NCBI RefSeq assembly: GCF_014641075.1
Contig: NZ_BMHP01000002.1
Span: forward strand, 496,001 to 560,000
Source: Paenibacillus nasutitermitis
GTDB taxonomy: Bacteria; Bacillota; Bacilli; Paenibacillales; Paenibacillaceae
Direction: 5' to 3'
Length of the DNA stretch: 64,000 bases
Shown: piece by piece, positions 16,738-25,704 of the stretch
Position numbering within the stretch: position 1 is the stretch's first letter
How the letters are laid out: each line of letters begins with the position of its first letter
The notes under the pieces: model-generated
The model's input: the letters and a program-made list of their open reading frames with translations, nothing else
Told to the model about the DNA's origin: nothing
Databases searched by the model: none
Translations under genes and position numbers: made by a program

Positions 16738-17609
16738 GCACATTTTGGGTTCTTCTGACCGGCATGCTCGTTGCCAGTACATGCGGTATTGTCGGCTGTT
16801 TTCTAGTCCTGAGAAGGATGGCCATGATCGGGGATGCCATCAGCCATTCCGTGCTTCCGGGAATCGTCATTGCTTTTCTGATCAGCGGTTCAAGAGATTC
16901 CTTGTTCATGCTGCTCGGAGCGGCGGCGCTTGGCCTGGTCACCGTTTTCCTGATTCAATTGTTCCAGCAAAGCGGCGTTCAGTCGGATGCCTCCATTGGT
17001 GTCGTGTTCACGGCCCTCTTCGCTGTCGGCGTTGTACTGGTCAGTATGTATACGAGTAAGATCGATCTGGATCTGGACTGCGTGCTGTACGGGGAAATCG
17101 CTTATGTTCCGTGGAACACGCTTCATGTGGGGGGGATCGATATCGGACCCAAAGCGGTCTGGGGCGTAGGCACTGCACTGTTCCTGACCATTCTGGTTAT
17201 TACCGTGTTCTACAAGCAGTTTAAACTGTGTTCCTTCGATCCAGCGATGGCAGCTGCCGTAGGGATTCCTGTTGCGCTCTTCCATTATCTGCTGATGGGC
17301 CTTGTTTCCGTGAGCACGGTAGCCTCCTTCGAAAGTGTTGGCGTCATTCTTGTGGTCGGCATGATGGTCGTTCCGCCTGCGACCGCTTATCTGCTTACGG
17401 ATAAGCTGGGCAAAATGATCGTCTACAGTGTCCTGATCGGCTGCGCCAGCTCTGTTCTCGGTTATTATGCAGCGTTACTGTTGGATGCGTCCATTGCCGG
17501 AAGCATGATCTGCACTGCAGGCGTCTTCTTCCTGATCGCCCTGCTGTTCTCTCCAAGCCACGGCGTCATGGTCCGCAAATTCAGACAGAAACGTTCGGTC
17601 TCGGTTTAA
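16734..17609 (+). CDS. mntD: Mn/Zn ABC transporter permease 2
   Basis: 291-residue homologue of the preceding permease, with GDAISHSVLPGI at about residues 33-44 and PPATAYLLTDKLG near 215. Two permease genes after one ATPase match the B. subtilis mntABCD order, and the products probably form a heterodimeric channel. The ATG overlaps the previous stop (ATGA). A hairpin at 17622-17657 follows. Confidence 0.9.
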   Translation: MSTFWVLLTGMLVASTCGIVGCFLVLRRMAMIGDAISHSVLPGIVIAFLISGSRDSLFMLLGAAALGLVTVFLIQLFQQSGVQSDASIGVVFTALFAVGVVLVSMYTSKIDLDLDCVLYGEIAYVPWNTLHVGGIDIGPKAVWGVGTALFLTILVITVFYKQFKLCSFDPAMAAAVGIPVALFHYLLMGLVSVSTVASFESVGVILVVGMMVVPPATAYLLTDKLGKMIVYSVLIGCASSVLGYYAALLLDASIAGSMICTAGVFFLIALLFSPSHGVMVRKFRQKRSVSV

Positions 17610-17621
17610 GACATTGATATA

Positions 17622-17657
17622 AAGAAGCTCCCGGCGCCTAATGGCGGGGAGCTTCTT
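17622..17657. terminator. bidirectional terminator between convergent operons
   Basis: AAGAAGCTCCC / GGGAGCTTCTT perfect 11-bp arms with a GC-rich interior. It ends the metal importer on the plus strand and, read leftwards, overlaps the stop codon of the radical SAM gene. Confidence 0.75.
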
Positions 17658-18537
17658 GTATGTGCGGACTTCCGGCCAGCCTGCGGCTTCCGGCAATCCG
17701 TTCCAGCATTCTTCCGCCATATAACCGGTCCAGCTTTAATTCTGGCATATGTATATATCCGATATAACAGTCGCAGCAAGACATCCTGCAGGCCCTCTGC
17801 TGTGACAATCCCTCCAGACCTTCGCGGTACAGATGCCCGATTATCTGACGGTCCTTATAGCAGCGCTTGACAAGCCCCGCACCCTGTACATAGAATACGT
17901 CATAACCTGTTTTGCAGGCTTTTCCCGCGCTTTCGTAATCCATCCGGTTATACTCAAAATACGGATCAATTCCTTTAAGAAAAATAAGATCCTCCTCCGA
18001 GTAATAATCCGGCTTATCCTTGAAAGCATTCACCCACAGATAGATATCCGGAGAGATGGACCTTCGCAATGAGGATATCGCCTCGAAGGCGCTCTTCACT
18101 CCTACCGCACCGATACTATGCGCGATACCGCGCCGGTGCAGCTCCCTGGACTGCCGGGTGAACCGGCTCTCTGACGTTTGTCCGGGATGATAGGTCGCCC
18201 AGAACGCCGCCTTCAGCGGATTGAGCTTCTCCGTCCAATCCAGCCTCGCAGACAGATTCGTCTGGATGGCTACCTTCTCGACATGCTCCATTTGCGACAG
18301 CTCAATCACTGCCTCGCGGTACCAGGTGTGCGTCAGTCCTTCGCCATAAGGATTGAAGAATATCGAAAGGTGATGTCCGTCTGTCTTTTGATTCCGGACC
18401 CACTCCACAAAAGTCTCCACCTGGCTGCGGTCCTTCGCGAGTGTGTGCGCATTATCGATATTCTTGCTGAATGGACAATAGGGGCAATCATAATTGCAGG
18501 AGGTGAGGCTGCCCCGGAAATACAATGTCGCTCTCAT
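17638..18537 (-). CDS. STM4011-family radical SAM protein
   Basis: 299 residues. The CX3CX2C iron-sulfur motif lies at Cys 14, 18 and 21 (CNYDCPYC). GEGLTH near 90 occupies the SAM-binding (GGE-like) position. A Cys-rich C-terminal part (CYKD, then CRMSCCDCYIG near 245-260) may bind a second cluster or substrate. The family is named after the Salmonella STM4011-4015 neighbourhood and has no published biochemical role that I know of. It overlaps the STM4012-like gene by four bases (ATGA), so both radical SAM enzymes are co-translated. It is the last gene of a five-gene set. Confidence 0.88.
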   Translation of the reverse strand: MRATLYFRGSLTSCNYDCPYCPFSKNIDNAHTLAKDRSQVETFVEWVRNQKTDGHHLSIFFNPYGEGLTHTWYREAVIELSQMEHVEKVAIQTNLSARLDWTEKLNPLKAAFWATYHPGQTSESRFTRQSRELHRRGIAHSIGAVGVKSAFEAISSLRRSISPDIYLWVNAFKDKPDYYSEEDLIFLKGIDPYFEYNRMDYESAGKACKTGYDVFYVQGAGLVKRCYKDRQIIGHLYREGLEGLSQQRACRMSCCDCYIGYIHMPELKLDRLYGGRMLERIAGSRRLAGSPHIQEAPRH

Positions 18538-19916
18538 GCCAGAACGTATCCTTCCATCCGCTGCCGCACCGCGGAAGAGATCAGCCAGTCCCCAATTGCA
18601 TCGGAGTAGCCGAGCCCTTCTTCAGTCAGCCTGAGTAAACCATCCTGAAGATGTCCCAATCCGCTATCCAGCAGCAATGAAAGCTCCGGGTGGTCCTCCA
18701 GCACATCGCTTCCAAAACGCCGGGTATATTCACTTGCCAGCAGCCCTTCCGTATGCAAAATCGCCTTTAAAAGAAAACGCCGCTTCTGCTCGTGCTTGCT
18801 GAGCACGAACCCGTAATCGGCTGTATCGTAACGCTGCGCGCCCACATAATCGGCAATAATGCTGGCTGTCGCGCTTCGGCTGACCCCGTAGCGTGAAGCG
18901 TAATGGACATTCCTTGTGTAGGAGCGGGCACCGCAGCCAAGGCCGACCATCCCCTCTTCCTGACAGCCGTAGGGGAGGAGCTTCTTCCCGATGAACGCAT
19001 CGCTGCGCGCAAACCGGCGCATCGAATATTGCGTGTAGCCCTTAGCAAGCAGACAGCTCCGTGCTGCTTCATAATAGGCTAATCGGTTGTCCACGCCGCT
19101 TTCTCTAATCTGTTCCGGTTTGACGATTGTATGCTCCCTTGTATAAAGCGGGTAAATAAATATTTCTTCCGGCTGGAATGACACCGCACAACGCAAAGAA
19201 TACTGCCAGGATTCAAGGGTTTGACCCGGCAAACCGTAGATCAGGTCGAGATTGAGAATCGGAAAACGGTATTGTTTCAACAGCTCCGCAGCCCGTCCGG
19301 CTTGCGTGGGCATTTGCGGCCTATAGATGGCGGCGGCTTCAGCTTCCACGAAGCTTTGGACCCCCATGCTCACGCGGTCAACCCCATGCTCCTTCAGAAT
19401 ATGAAGCCGCTCCTCAGTTACTGTTTCAGGCGAGGTTTCCACGGAGATTGAAGCTTGATCGGGTTGTAGCCCCATTGTTTGCTCCGCAATATGAAACAAC
19501 CGTTCCAGCAGTTCCGGAGCAAGCAGTGTAGGTGTCCCCCCGCCGATAGCAAACCTTGCAAATGGCTTATGCGAAACGAAGGGAGCCCACTGCCGGGCCT
19601 GGCGCTCCAGCGCATCCACATATTGTTCATGTGCCGACTGGCGTTTGTCCGGAAGGGTGAACAGATTGCAGAAGCCGCAGCGGGCGCCGCAGAACGGAAT
19701 ATGCATATAAAGAAAAAAAGTCTCTGCCGGCTCATCCCGCCAAAGCTCCGAAAGCAATACGGGTTGGTCAAGCTCGCTATATGCGGTTTTATGGGGATAG
19801 GAATACAGATAAGAACGGTAGGGATCCGCTGTCAATTGCTCCTTCCAGCTGCGGACGAAGCCGGGATCATTTGTAAGGGTCGCGCCGGAATCAGGCGAAT
19901 CTAACAGCATCCGCAA
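18534..19916 (-). CDS. STM4012-family radical SAM protein (HemN-like)
   Basis: 460 residues. HIPFCGARCGFC gives Cys 76, 80 and 83, and GGGTPTLL near 125-132 is the SAM-binding motif. The fold is that of HemN/HemW coproporphyrinogen-oxidase-like enzymes (SVETSPETVT, SMGVQSF, DLIYGLPGQT), with a HemN-type C-terminal region. Haem synthesis is not implied, because the gene sits in the STM4011-4015 set. The frame begins with a TTG at 19916, with AAAGG six bases upstream; an ATG six bases later is the alternative. What it modifies is unknown. Confidence 0.88.
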   Translation of the reverse strand: MRMLLDSPDSGATLTNDPGFVRSWKEQLTADPYRSYLYSYPHKTAYSELDQPVLLSELWRDEPAETFFLYMHIPFCGARCGFCNLFTLPDKRQSAHEQYVDALERQARQWAPFVSHKPFARFAIGGGTPTLLAPELLERLFHIAEQTMGLQPDQASISVETSPETVTEERLHILKEHGVDRVSMGVQSFVEAEAAAIYRPQMPTQAGRAAELLKQYRFPILNLDLIYGLPGQTLESWQYSLRCAVSFQPEEIFIYPLYTREHTIVKPEQIRESGVDNRLAYYEAARSCLLAKGYTQYSMRRFARSDAFIGKKLLPYGCQEEGMVGLGCGARSYTRNVHYASRYGVSRSATASIIADYVGAQRYDTADYGFVLSKHEQKRRFLLKAILHTEGLLASEYTRRFGSDVLEDHPELSLLLDSGLGHLQDGLLRLTEEGLGYSDAIGDWLISSAVRQRMEGYVLA

Positions 19917-19939
19917 TCACAACCTTTCCGAATATAAAT

Positions 19940-20725
19940 CTAAAGGAAAAACTCACGATAAGGCACATTCCAGACTACCTCGTGAGCCAATCGGTGACCT
20001 TCATAGCCGCCTTCGCCATAAGCTGTGCCATGATCGGAGAATATCAGACAAAATACAGGCCGCTTACGGGTACGAAGCACCTCGAACAAACGGCCCAGCT
20101 GCCCGTCCACATATCGCAATGCCGCCCGCTGTGTCTCCAGCGAATCGCGTTTGGTTCCGGGAATATAATAATGATTTGGGCCGTGAATAGCCGATACATT
20201 CATAAACAGAAATAACCGCTCCTCCGGCAAACTCCGTTCAAGCAGCTTCAGGGCATGATTGACCTGATGCTCCGTTGAACGGGGATTGGTAACCCCGAAG
20301 TTCATCCGCCAGTAGCTTTCCTGGAAAAAACCGGGCAGAACGCGGGCCAGCGGCACTTTTTTGGAGAAGAATATCACTCCACCGATACAGATCGTCCGAT
20401 AGCCTTCAGCTGCGAGCCCCGAGACAATATCAGGCGTGTCGAACAACCAGGTATGGGGATGAGTCCCAAATCCCGTATTCTTAGAGTGAAACAGCCGGAT
20501 ATGACTGGATTTATCGCTATCTGCGGGGGTAGGCAAAAACCCTCCAAAGAAGGCATGATGGGCCGCATATGTGAAGCTGCCTGGTGTATGGCGCTTCTCC
20601 CACGGACCGCTGCCGCATAGATGCGGGCAGTTCTCCTGTTCCAATACCGCGGCATCGTATCGCAGCGTATCGAGCGTGATCATGAGAATGTCATGAGTGC
20701 CTACAACCGCCTTCATATCCGTCAT
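19940..20725 (-). CDS. STM4013/SEN3800-family hydrolase (sulfatase/alkaline phosphatase fold)
   Basis: 261 residues, shorter than true sulfatases. Metal-binding motifs of the alkaline phosphatase superfamily are present: MITLDTLRYDA (Asp 19) and FSDHGTAYGE near residues 229-238. At the nucleophile position Thr 52 (FTYAAHH) replaces the Cys of C-x-P-x-R, and the Arg is lost, so formylglycine chemistry is unlikely; phosphoester or phosphotransfer chemistry fits better (inference). There is no signal peptide, so it is cytoplasmic. Its start codon overlaps the ATP-grasp gene stop by one base. Confidence 0.87.
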   Translation of the reverse strand: MTDMKAVVGTHDILMITLDTLRYDAAVLEQENCPHLCGSGPWEKRHTPGSFTYAAHHAFFGGFLPTPADSDKSSHIRLFHSKNTGFGTHPHTWLFDTPDIVSGLAAEGYRTICIGGVIFFSKKVPLARVLPGFFQESYWRMNFGVTNPRSTEHQVNHALKLLERSLPEERLFLFMNVSAIHGPNHYYIPGTKRDSLETQRAALRYVDGQLGRLFEVLRTRKRPVFCLIFSDHGTAYGEGGYEGHRLAHEVVWNVPYREFFL

Positions 20726-21966
20726 TAGAATTCATCCCCGACGGCAACCGCCATAGCCTCTTGCGTCCCGCTCCCCATCTCCCATTCATAGGGATCAACA
20801 CCCTGATAGAGCACATTGTAGAGCAGATCGCCGAATGGATTGACATCAACCACATAAGGCTTCATCGATCCGCTGCTGAGCACAACATCAACGCCGGCAA
20901 TACTGGAGCGGGAGAATGCCTTCAAAGCGGATTCGGCACATTCCCTGACCGCTTCCTTCGTGGTCGCGGACAAGCCCAGCTCATCTGGCGACATCCGGAC
21001 GCTGCGCAAATGCAGGTTCGTAATCGGCGTACGACTGACACGGCCGACGCAATGACAGGCAGCGCCTGCAACTACCAACTGGCGCAAATCAAAGGTTCTG
21101 TCCCCGTAGGCGGCTTTGGCCACCCACTGCTCGACATGAGCGCCATGGCTGAGCAGCCAGTTCACAATCAGCCGGATCGTTGGTGTATCGGTATAACGCC
21201 TGAGCTTGAGCGCATTGTAGAACTGCGGCGGACGGGAAATAAAATGATCGACACCGATTGTCGTGATCGCCAGCTCTTCGCCGGTCGTGGGATTAATCTG
21301 GTAGGCCATTATGCCGCAGGCTCCAGAACCGGCAGCCAGCTTGACAAATACCCGATGCATCCTTTTGCGGCACATCGTCTCATGCAGTGTCCAGTAATCA
21401 GGCAGAGCTTCCGGAATTTCCAGCTGCCGCGGCACGGAAACGCCGGCAGCGGTAAGCACCCGGTGGGTATGGCGTTTGTCGAACATTCCGGCAATATCCG
21501 CAGGCGCATTCGTCCACTGCACATCCGGACAGATTTGCTCGCTTTCTTGCTCCACCTTAGCCAGCAGGCGCGTAAATCCGCGGAACCATTGGGCCGGATG
21601 ATAAAGCCGGCCACGCTGTTCTTTCAGCGCCAGTGCCGATTTTTCTGATAAAGGATAGGGATCGTTTCTTCCCGGAACGGGAAGCAGCCGGTCGTCGGCC
21701 CTTGCTTTGTCTACGTCAGGGGCACCCAGAGCGATCAGCGCCCGCTCAACCTCAAAATCTTCGCCCGGAGCATCGATTCGCACAAGTGGGGGTGCTTGTG
21801 TATCAATCCGGACCTCCTTGAATGATTCTTCAAGCTGGGTGGTGCCCTGGATCAGATCCAGATAAGGGACAAGGACGGCAGGGGGAAGTTGCAGCCGCCT
21901 TCTGGCCTCCTGCAGAGAAGCCGTCCGGCGGTTGCCCGGGTTGCCGATCAGAATCATCGACCGCAT
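20725..21966 (-). CDS. STM4014-family protein, ATP-grasp fold
   Basis: 413 residues. ATP-grasp features: VFVKLAAGSGACG (about 205-217) as the flexible ATP-binding loop, FDLRQLVVAG (about 290-299) and the metal-binding tail GVDVVL with VVDVNPFGD near 385. It resembles RimK-type ligases, which join amino acids to protein tails or form ester/amide links in peptides. The function in this family is unknown. It starts two bases after the leucine-rich-repeat gene, a likely sign of co-translation and stoichiometric coupling. Confidence 0.85.
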   Translation of the reverse strand: MRSMILIGNPGNRRTASLQEARRRLQLPPAVLVPYLDLIQGTTQLEESFKEVRIDTQAPPLVRIDAPGEDFEVERALIALGAPDVDKARADDRLLPVPGRNDPYPLSEKSALALKEQRGRLYHPAQWFRGFTRLLAKVEQESEQICPDVQWTNAPADIAGMFDKRHTHRVLTAAGVSVPRQLEIPEALPDYWTLHETMCRKRMHRVFVKLAAGSGACGIMAYQINPTTGEELAITTIGVDHFISRPPQFYNALKLRRYTDTPTIRLIVNWLLSHGAHVEQWVAKAAYGDRTFDLRQLVVAGAACHCVGRVSRTPITNLHLRSVRMSPDELGLSATTKEAVRECAESALKAFSRSSIAGVDVVLSSGSMKPYVVDVNPFGDLLYNVLYQGVDPYEWEMGSGTQEAMAVAVGDEF

Positions 21967-21968
21967 GG

Positions 21969-22814
21969 TTATTCCGTCAAAGCAGGATAACGATAATCTT
22001 CATCATCGTCCAGATCCTGCTGCTCGCTGGTGTCCACATTCAACCCCGTCTGTCCCCAGCGTTTGATCATATCGTCACTCATGTAATGATAACTCAAATC
22101 AAGTTTTTGCAGTTTTTTTACCCGGTCGCTGTTCATCAGCGCTTCCGCTCCCGTATCGGTAAGAGTCCCCATCGAGAGATCCAAAGTATGCAATTGATCC
22201 AGGATTGGCGAATTGGCTGCTGCTATCGCAATATCATCCTGGATTTCACTGTTTTTCAAGCCCAGATACGTCAGCTTGGGGAACCGGCCTGCATCCATTA
22301 GTGGAAGCACATCCCCGATCCCGCCGTCAAAACCGTAGTCTTCCACACCCAAATAAAGCTCCAGCCTGGACAGTGACGGAAATTGGCAGTTTTTTATGCT
22401 TGCCAGCACAGTTTTGCCCAAGCCGCCGCAAATAATGACCAGCTCTTCAAGCTTGTCATGGCGGATAGGATCAAGCTGAAGATCCGTGCTGCCTTTAATA
22501 GTAAGCGAAGTCAGCTCAGGGTATGCGTCCAGTACGGGTGAAATATTAGATTGCATGATCCAGGAAACCTCACATTCATCAAAGCTCATATCGCCGATAA
22601 ACAGTTTGCGCAGTGCAGGAAAGCGCTCATTGAGCCGGACCAGCGTGTTCACAATGGCACTGGAATCATTCTCATATGCGCCTCCCCATTCACCTATAAT
22701 TAGACTGGCCAGCTCCTGGCTTTCGGGACTTTCAGCGAGTTTTTCAATCAAATCTTCCATCTTCTGACCCGCTTCATACTGGTCGTAATCAATACTGAGC
22801 TTTACTTCGGACAT
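21969..22814 (-). CDS. STM4015-family leucine-rich-repeat protein
   Basis: 281 residues with irregular leucine-rich repeats (LTSLTIKGS, LEELVIICGG, LTYLGLKNSEI, LHTLDLSMGTLTD, LQKLDLSYHYMSD) from about 65 to 250. It ends in an acidic, Tyr-containing tail (residues about 262-281: DLDDDEDYRYPALTE). There is no signal peptide. It is the first gene of the cassette, with a GGAGGAG ribosome binding site. The LRR body could be a scaffold and the tail a modification target for the ATP-grasp and radical SAM enzymes; this is a hypothesis. Confidence 0.87.
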   Translation of the reverse strand: MSEVKLSIDYDQYEAGQKMEDLIEKLAESPESQELASLIIGEWGGAYENDSSAIVNTLVRLNERFPALRKLFIGDMSFDECEVSWIMQSNISPVLDAYPELTSLTIKGSTDLQLDPIRHDKLEELVIICGGLGKTVLASIKNCQFPSLSRLELYLGVEDYGFDGGIGDVLPLMDAGRFPKLTYLGLKNSEIQDDIAIAAANSPILDQLHTLDLSMGTLTDTGAEALMNSDRVKKLQKLDLSYHYMSDDMIKRWGQTGLNVDTSEQQDLDDDEDYRYPALTE

Positions 22815-23240
22815 GGGGACTCCTCCTGAGAGTTTCTAATAATAACGTGGATCGCCAGGATAATGCGCATCATTGCTTGGCAGCAATGCAATAACAACAA
22901 AAACTCCCTGAAAAGGATATCAGTAACTTATGTATCGGGTTCAATTTCAACCCCAAAATAGCTATAGCGTCTGCCCTTGCAGCATGTAAAGAATCTGAGC
23001 GCAGAAAACTACTTGTTATTCACCATATTTTTCATCTTTTGAAACCATTAAATAAAAAAACCGCAGCAGCATGGCAGCAATCTTCTTATGGATTGGCAAG
23101 TCGGCATTGACATCCGGGTTTTTCCACAAAGCGATGTTGGAGGCGTAAACAAATAAAGACGCTTCCGGGACCACGATTTTCAGTGGCGAAGGAAGCGTCT
23201 ATTCCAAAGCTATTTCCGGACTTTCCCTCGTCTTTTCTCG
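22815..23240. other. intergenic region upstream of the STM4015 cassette
   Basis: 426 bases without a supported gene. It should contain the leftward promoter of the cassette. A small hairpin (CATTGCT-tggc-AGCAATG) lies at 22871-22888. The terminator of the sulfatase gene to the right is at 23157-23200. Confidence 0.6.
23157..23200 (-). terminator. terminator of the sulfatase locus
   Basis: 10-bp arms AGACGCTTCC / GGAAGCGTCT with an inner CCAC/GTGG pairing. On the minus strand a T-rich TTTATTTGTTT follows. It lies 41 bases past the stop of the sulfatase gene at 23241 and closes the long minus-strand locus. Confidence 0.8.
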
Positions 23241-24668
23241 TCAGCCGCCGGATCGGGCTGCAAGCTTCGCTCCATCGAGCAGTTGATGGAACATCCATTC
23301 ATTGTTAATGACCGGATCACCGTCCAGTTTAAGCTGGTGATACAGAGCATTTCTCATCTCCTTGATGAGAGGAGCCGATGCCGGGTTCCCGATCTGATTC
23401 ACCAACTCGCCGGGGTCGGATGACAAATCATATAATTCATCCACATCCGTCAGATTCCAAATATATTTCCAGTTCTCCGTTCGAATCATCCGCTGGGTGT
23501 AGAGTCCGAACTGCTGGCCGTTATAGGTGGCAACAATAGAATTCCGCCAATGCTCCGGCTCTTGTTCTCCACGGAGAAGCGGTGCCAGTGAGCGTCCCTG
23601 CAATCGGTCGGATTCATCGGTATTCAAGCCCGTCAAATCAATCAGTGTCGGCGCCATATCAAGCAGGTTATAAACAAACCGGTTTTCGGAGCGCCCTGTT
23701 TGATTTCGCCCGGGCAGCCGAATGGCAAGCGGTACGCGGATAACATCGTCATAAAGAATATAATGTTTATCCATCATACCGTGGGAGCCGCACATATCCC
23801 CGTGGTCGGCAGTGAAAATAACGATCGTATTCGTATCCATCGTATCCAGCGCATTCAGGATCTGGCCGACTGCCTCGTCCAGCTGGCTGATGATGCCGTA
23901 ATATCTGGCTACAATCGGTGCCCAGTCCGCCCAGGTGTAATGCTCCACACCCCAATTCAATAGCTGCTGCTGCTGAATATAGGGCTTTCCTTGAAACTTG
24001 TCCCGGAAGCCTTCCCACTCGGGAATGTCCTCCGGATCATAAAGCCCGGCAAATCTCCCCGATGGTCGGCATGGCAAATGCGGCTCCGGAAAATGAACCG
24101 CCATATGCCAGGGCTTGCCTCCGGCATCCAGCTTCTTCAACGTACCGATCGCCTGCCGGGCCATCCAGTGCGTTTGCGAATCTTCAAGCGGAACCGGATC
24201 GGTTTCTCCGAAATAACCGTTCGTATACTGAATATCCGGATAACGCTCTTTCTGGAAGGCCCGATAGTCGGCTTCGCTTATATAAGAATCGTAACCGAAA
24301 GCAGTCGCATCATAATCGGGGTTGACTCCCCATTTGCCGATATACGCGGTTTGATAGCCATGATCCGCGAGCAGTTTGGACCATGTGAACTGCTCCGGCT
24401 GAAGCGAGCCTACGGGAAGAAAAGCATTATAGTTCCACAAGGCGCCAAAGGTCTCGGGACGTCTTCCGTGCAGCAGGGATTGCCGGGCCGGACAGCATAA
24501 CGGCACATGCGAATAAGCCTGATGGAAGACTGTGCTTTGTGCGGCAAGCCGGTCAAGATGAGGTGTCTGCACCGGGTATCGACCGCTGAAGCCTACGCAG
24601 TCATAACGCAGTTGATCCGCGGTAATCAACAGCACATTAGGTGAACGTGTTTGCATATGAGGTTTCAT
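23241..24668 (-). CDS. cytoplasmic type I sulfatase
   Basis: 475 residues. The sulfatase signature is intact: Cys 58-Cys-Pro 60-Ala-Arg 62, so Cys 58 can be converted to formylglycine. Metal ligands are in LITADQLRYD (about 14-23) and FTADHGDMCGSHG. There is no signal peptide, so desulfation would happen after uptake. It is the last gene of a long leftward locus and is followed by a terminator. The sulfated substrate is unknown. Formylglycine would have to be installed by a maturase outside this window; neither radical SAM protein in the STM cassette is clearly that enzyme. Confidence 0.9.
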   Translation of the reverse strand: MKPHMQTRSPNVLLITADQLRYDCVGFSGRYPVQTPHLDRLAAQSTVFHQAYSHVPLCCPARQSLLHGRRPETFGALWNYNAFLPVGSLQPEQFTWSKLLADHGYQTAYIGKWGVNPDYDATAFGYDSYISEADYRAFQKERYPDIQYTNGYFGETDPVPLEDSQTHWMARQAIGTLKKLDAGGKPWHMAVHFPEPHLPCRPSGRFAGLYDPEDIPEWEGFRDKFQGKPYIQQQQLLNWGVEHYTWADWAPIVARYYGIISQLDEAVGQILNALDTMDTNTIVIFTADHGDMCGSHGMMDKHYILYDDVIRVPLAIRLPGRNQTGRSENRFVYNLLDMAPTLIDLTGLNTDESDRLQGRSLAPLLRGEQEPEHWRNSIVATYNGQQFGLYTQRMIRTENWKYIWNLTDVDELYDLSSDPGELVNQIGNPASAPLIKEMRNALYHQLKLDGDPVINNEWMFHQLLDGAKLAARSGG

Positions 24669-24693
24669 CAGCCCCTCTCGATCTTAGAGCATA

Positions 24694-25623
24694 CTAACGC
24701 TGCGTATAGGTTTCGCCGATTCCAGCACCAGTTCGATATTGACTGGGCGAGCAGCCTACATGCCGGAGAAACAGCCGGTTGAAGAACGATTGATCCTCAT
24801 ATCCTACGGTAGTGGCCACATTGATAACCTTATCATCGGTCTCCAGCAGCAGATGCTTGGCTCGTTCCATGCGAATCTCATGGAGAACGTCAAAAACGCT
24901 GCGGTTGAATTCCTCCCGCATAAGCCGGTTCAGCTGCCGCGTGCTGACATTAAACAAACCGGATAAGGACTGCAGCGTTATTTTCTTCTCGTAGCTTCTT
25001 TCCAGATAACCGTATATCCGCCGTGCCGTCATCTCCCGCTCCATCTGGCGGGGAGAAGGATGAACACGCTGCTGCTGCATCAGCGAATAATAACGGGAGA
25101 GCAGGATCAGAAGCTCAATCATTTGCAAACGGATCAGCATCGTATGCCCGGACACGCGGCTAGCAAGCTCGCGGATCATGCTGTCCAGCAGCGTTTGGAC
25201 GGAATCGGCCTCCTGACCATGGAGATTCAGACGGTGATTGAACCTCACGTCATGCTTCAGGAACGGATGCACATAGAAAAAGTCCATTGAACCGGTAATT
25301 TCAAGTTCGCTAAGAAGTGTATCGGAAATAAAGGACGGCATGAACAGGCAGTTGATAATCTCGATTTGCTCGTTGTCCTCAACATCATACGCATGGATTT
25401 CTCCAGGGTTGATAATAAATACATCCCCCGCATGAAGCTCATACGGAGACCCTTGGAAGATATGCAAGCCTCTGCCCCGGACGACATAAACAAGCTCGAC
25501 AAACTCATGGCCATGCTCGGAGATCGAGCCCTGCACGGTCCGTTTAATCCAGAACGGAAATTCATCCTTCATATAATTATTTCTGCTCAGAATATCCTGC
25601 ACGCCTCTATTCACCCTTTGCAA
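24694..25623 (-). CDS. AraC-family regulator with cupin sensor
   Basis: 309 residues. The N-terminal cupin (about 35-110: HGHEFVELVYVVRG, then GDVFIINPGEIHAYD) probably binds a sugar or other small ligand. The C-terminal part (about 200-305) has two helix-turn-helix motifs, ITLQSLSGLFNVSTRQLNRL and the GYEDQSFFNRLFLRHVG-type second motif. It lies between two sulfatase-fold genes on the same strand, so it probably controls this locus or part of it. No binding site could be identified. Confidence 0.9.
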   Translation of the reverse strand: MQRVNRGVQDILSRNNYMKDEFPFWIKRTVQGSISEHGHEFVELVYVVRGRGLHIFQGSPYELHAGDVFIINPGEIHAYDVEDNEQIEIINCLFMPSFISDTLLSELEITGSMDFFYVHPFLKHDVRFNHRLNLHGQEADSVQTLLDSMIRELASRVSGHTMLIRLQMIELLILLSRYYSLMQQQRVHPSPRQMEREMTARRIYGYLERSYEKKITLQSLSGLFNVSTRQLNRLMREEFNRSVFDVLHEIRMERAKHLLLETDDKVINVATTVGYEDQSFFNRLFLRHVGCSPSQYRTGAGIGETYTQR

Positions 25624-25704
25624 AAGACTCCGATTTGAACGATCGTGATTTGCTTGGATCTTACGGATTGCTGCAAGCCTGCGGCAACCGTAAAGCCCGC
25701 TTCT

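Noticed and set aside
18534..19916. Annotation as coproporphyrinogen III oxidase (hemN/hemW)
   Set aside because: The fold matches, but the position in the STM4011-4015 set and the different N-terminus make a haem role unlikely.
20761..21648. Plus-strand open frame of 295 codons opposite the ATP-grasp gene
   Set aside because: The minus-strand ATP-grasp gene has clear motifs; this frame shows none and no ribosome binding site.
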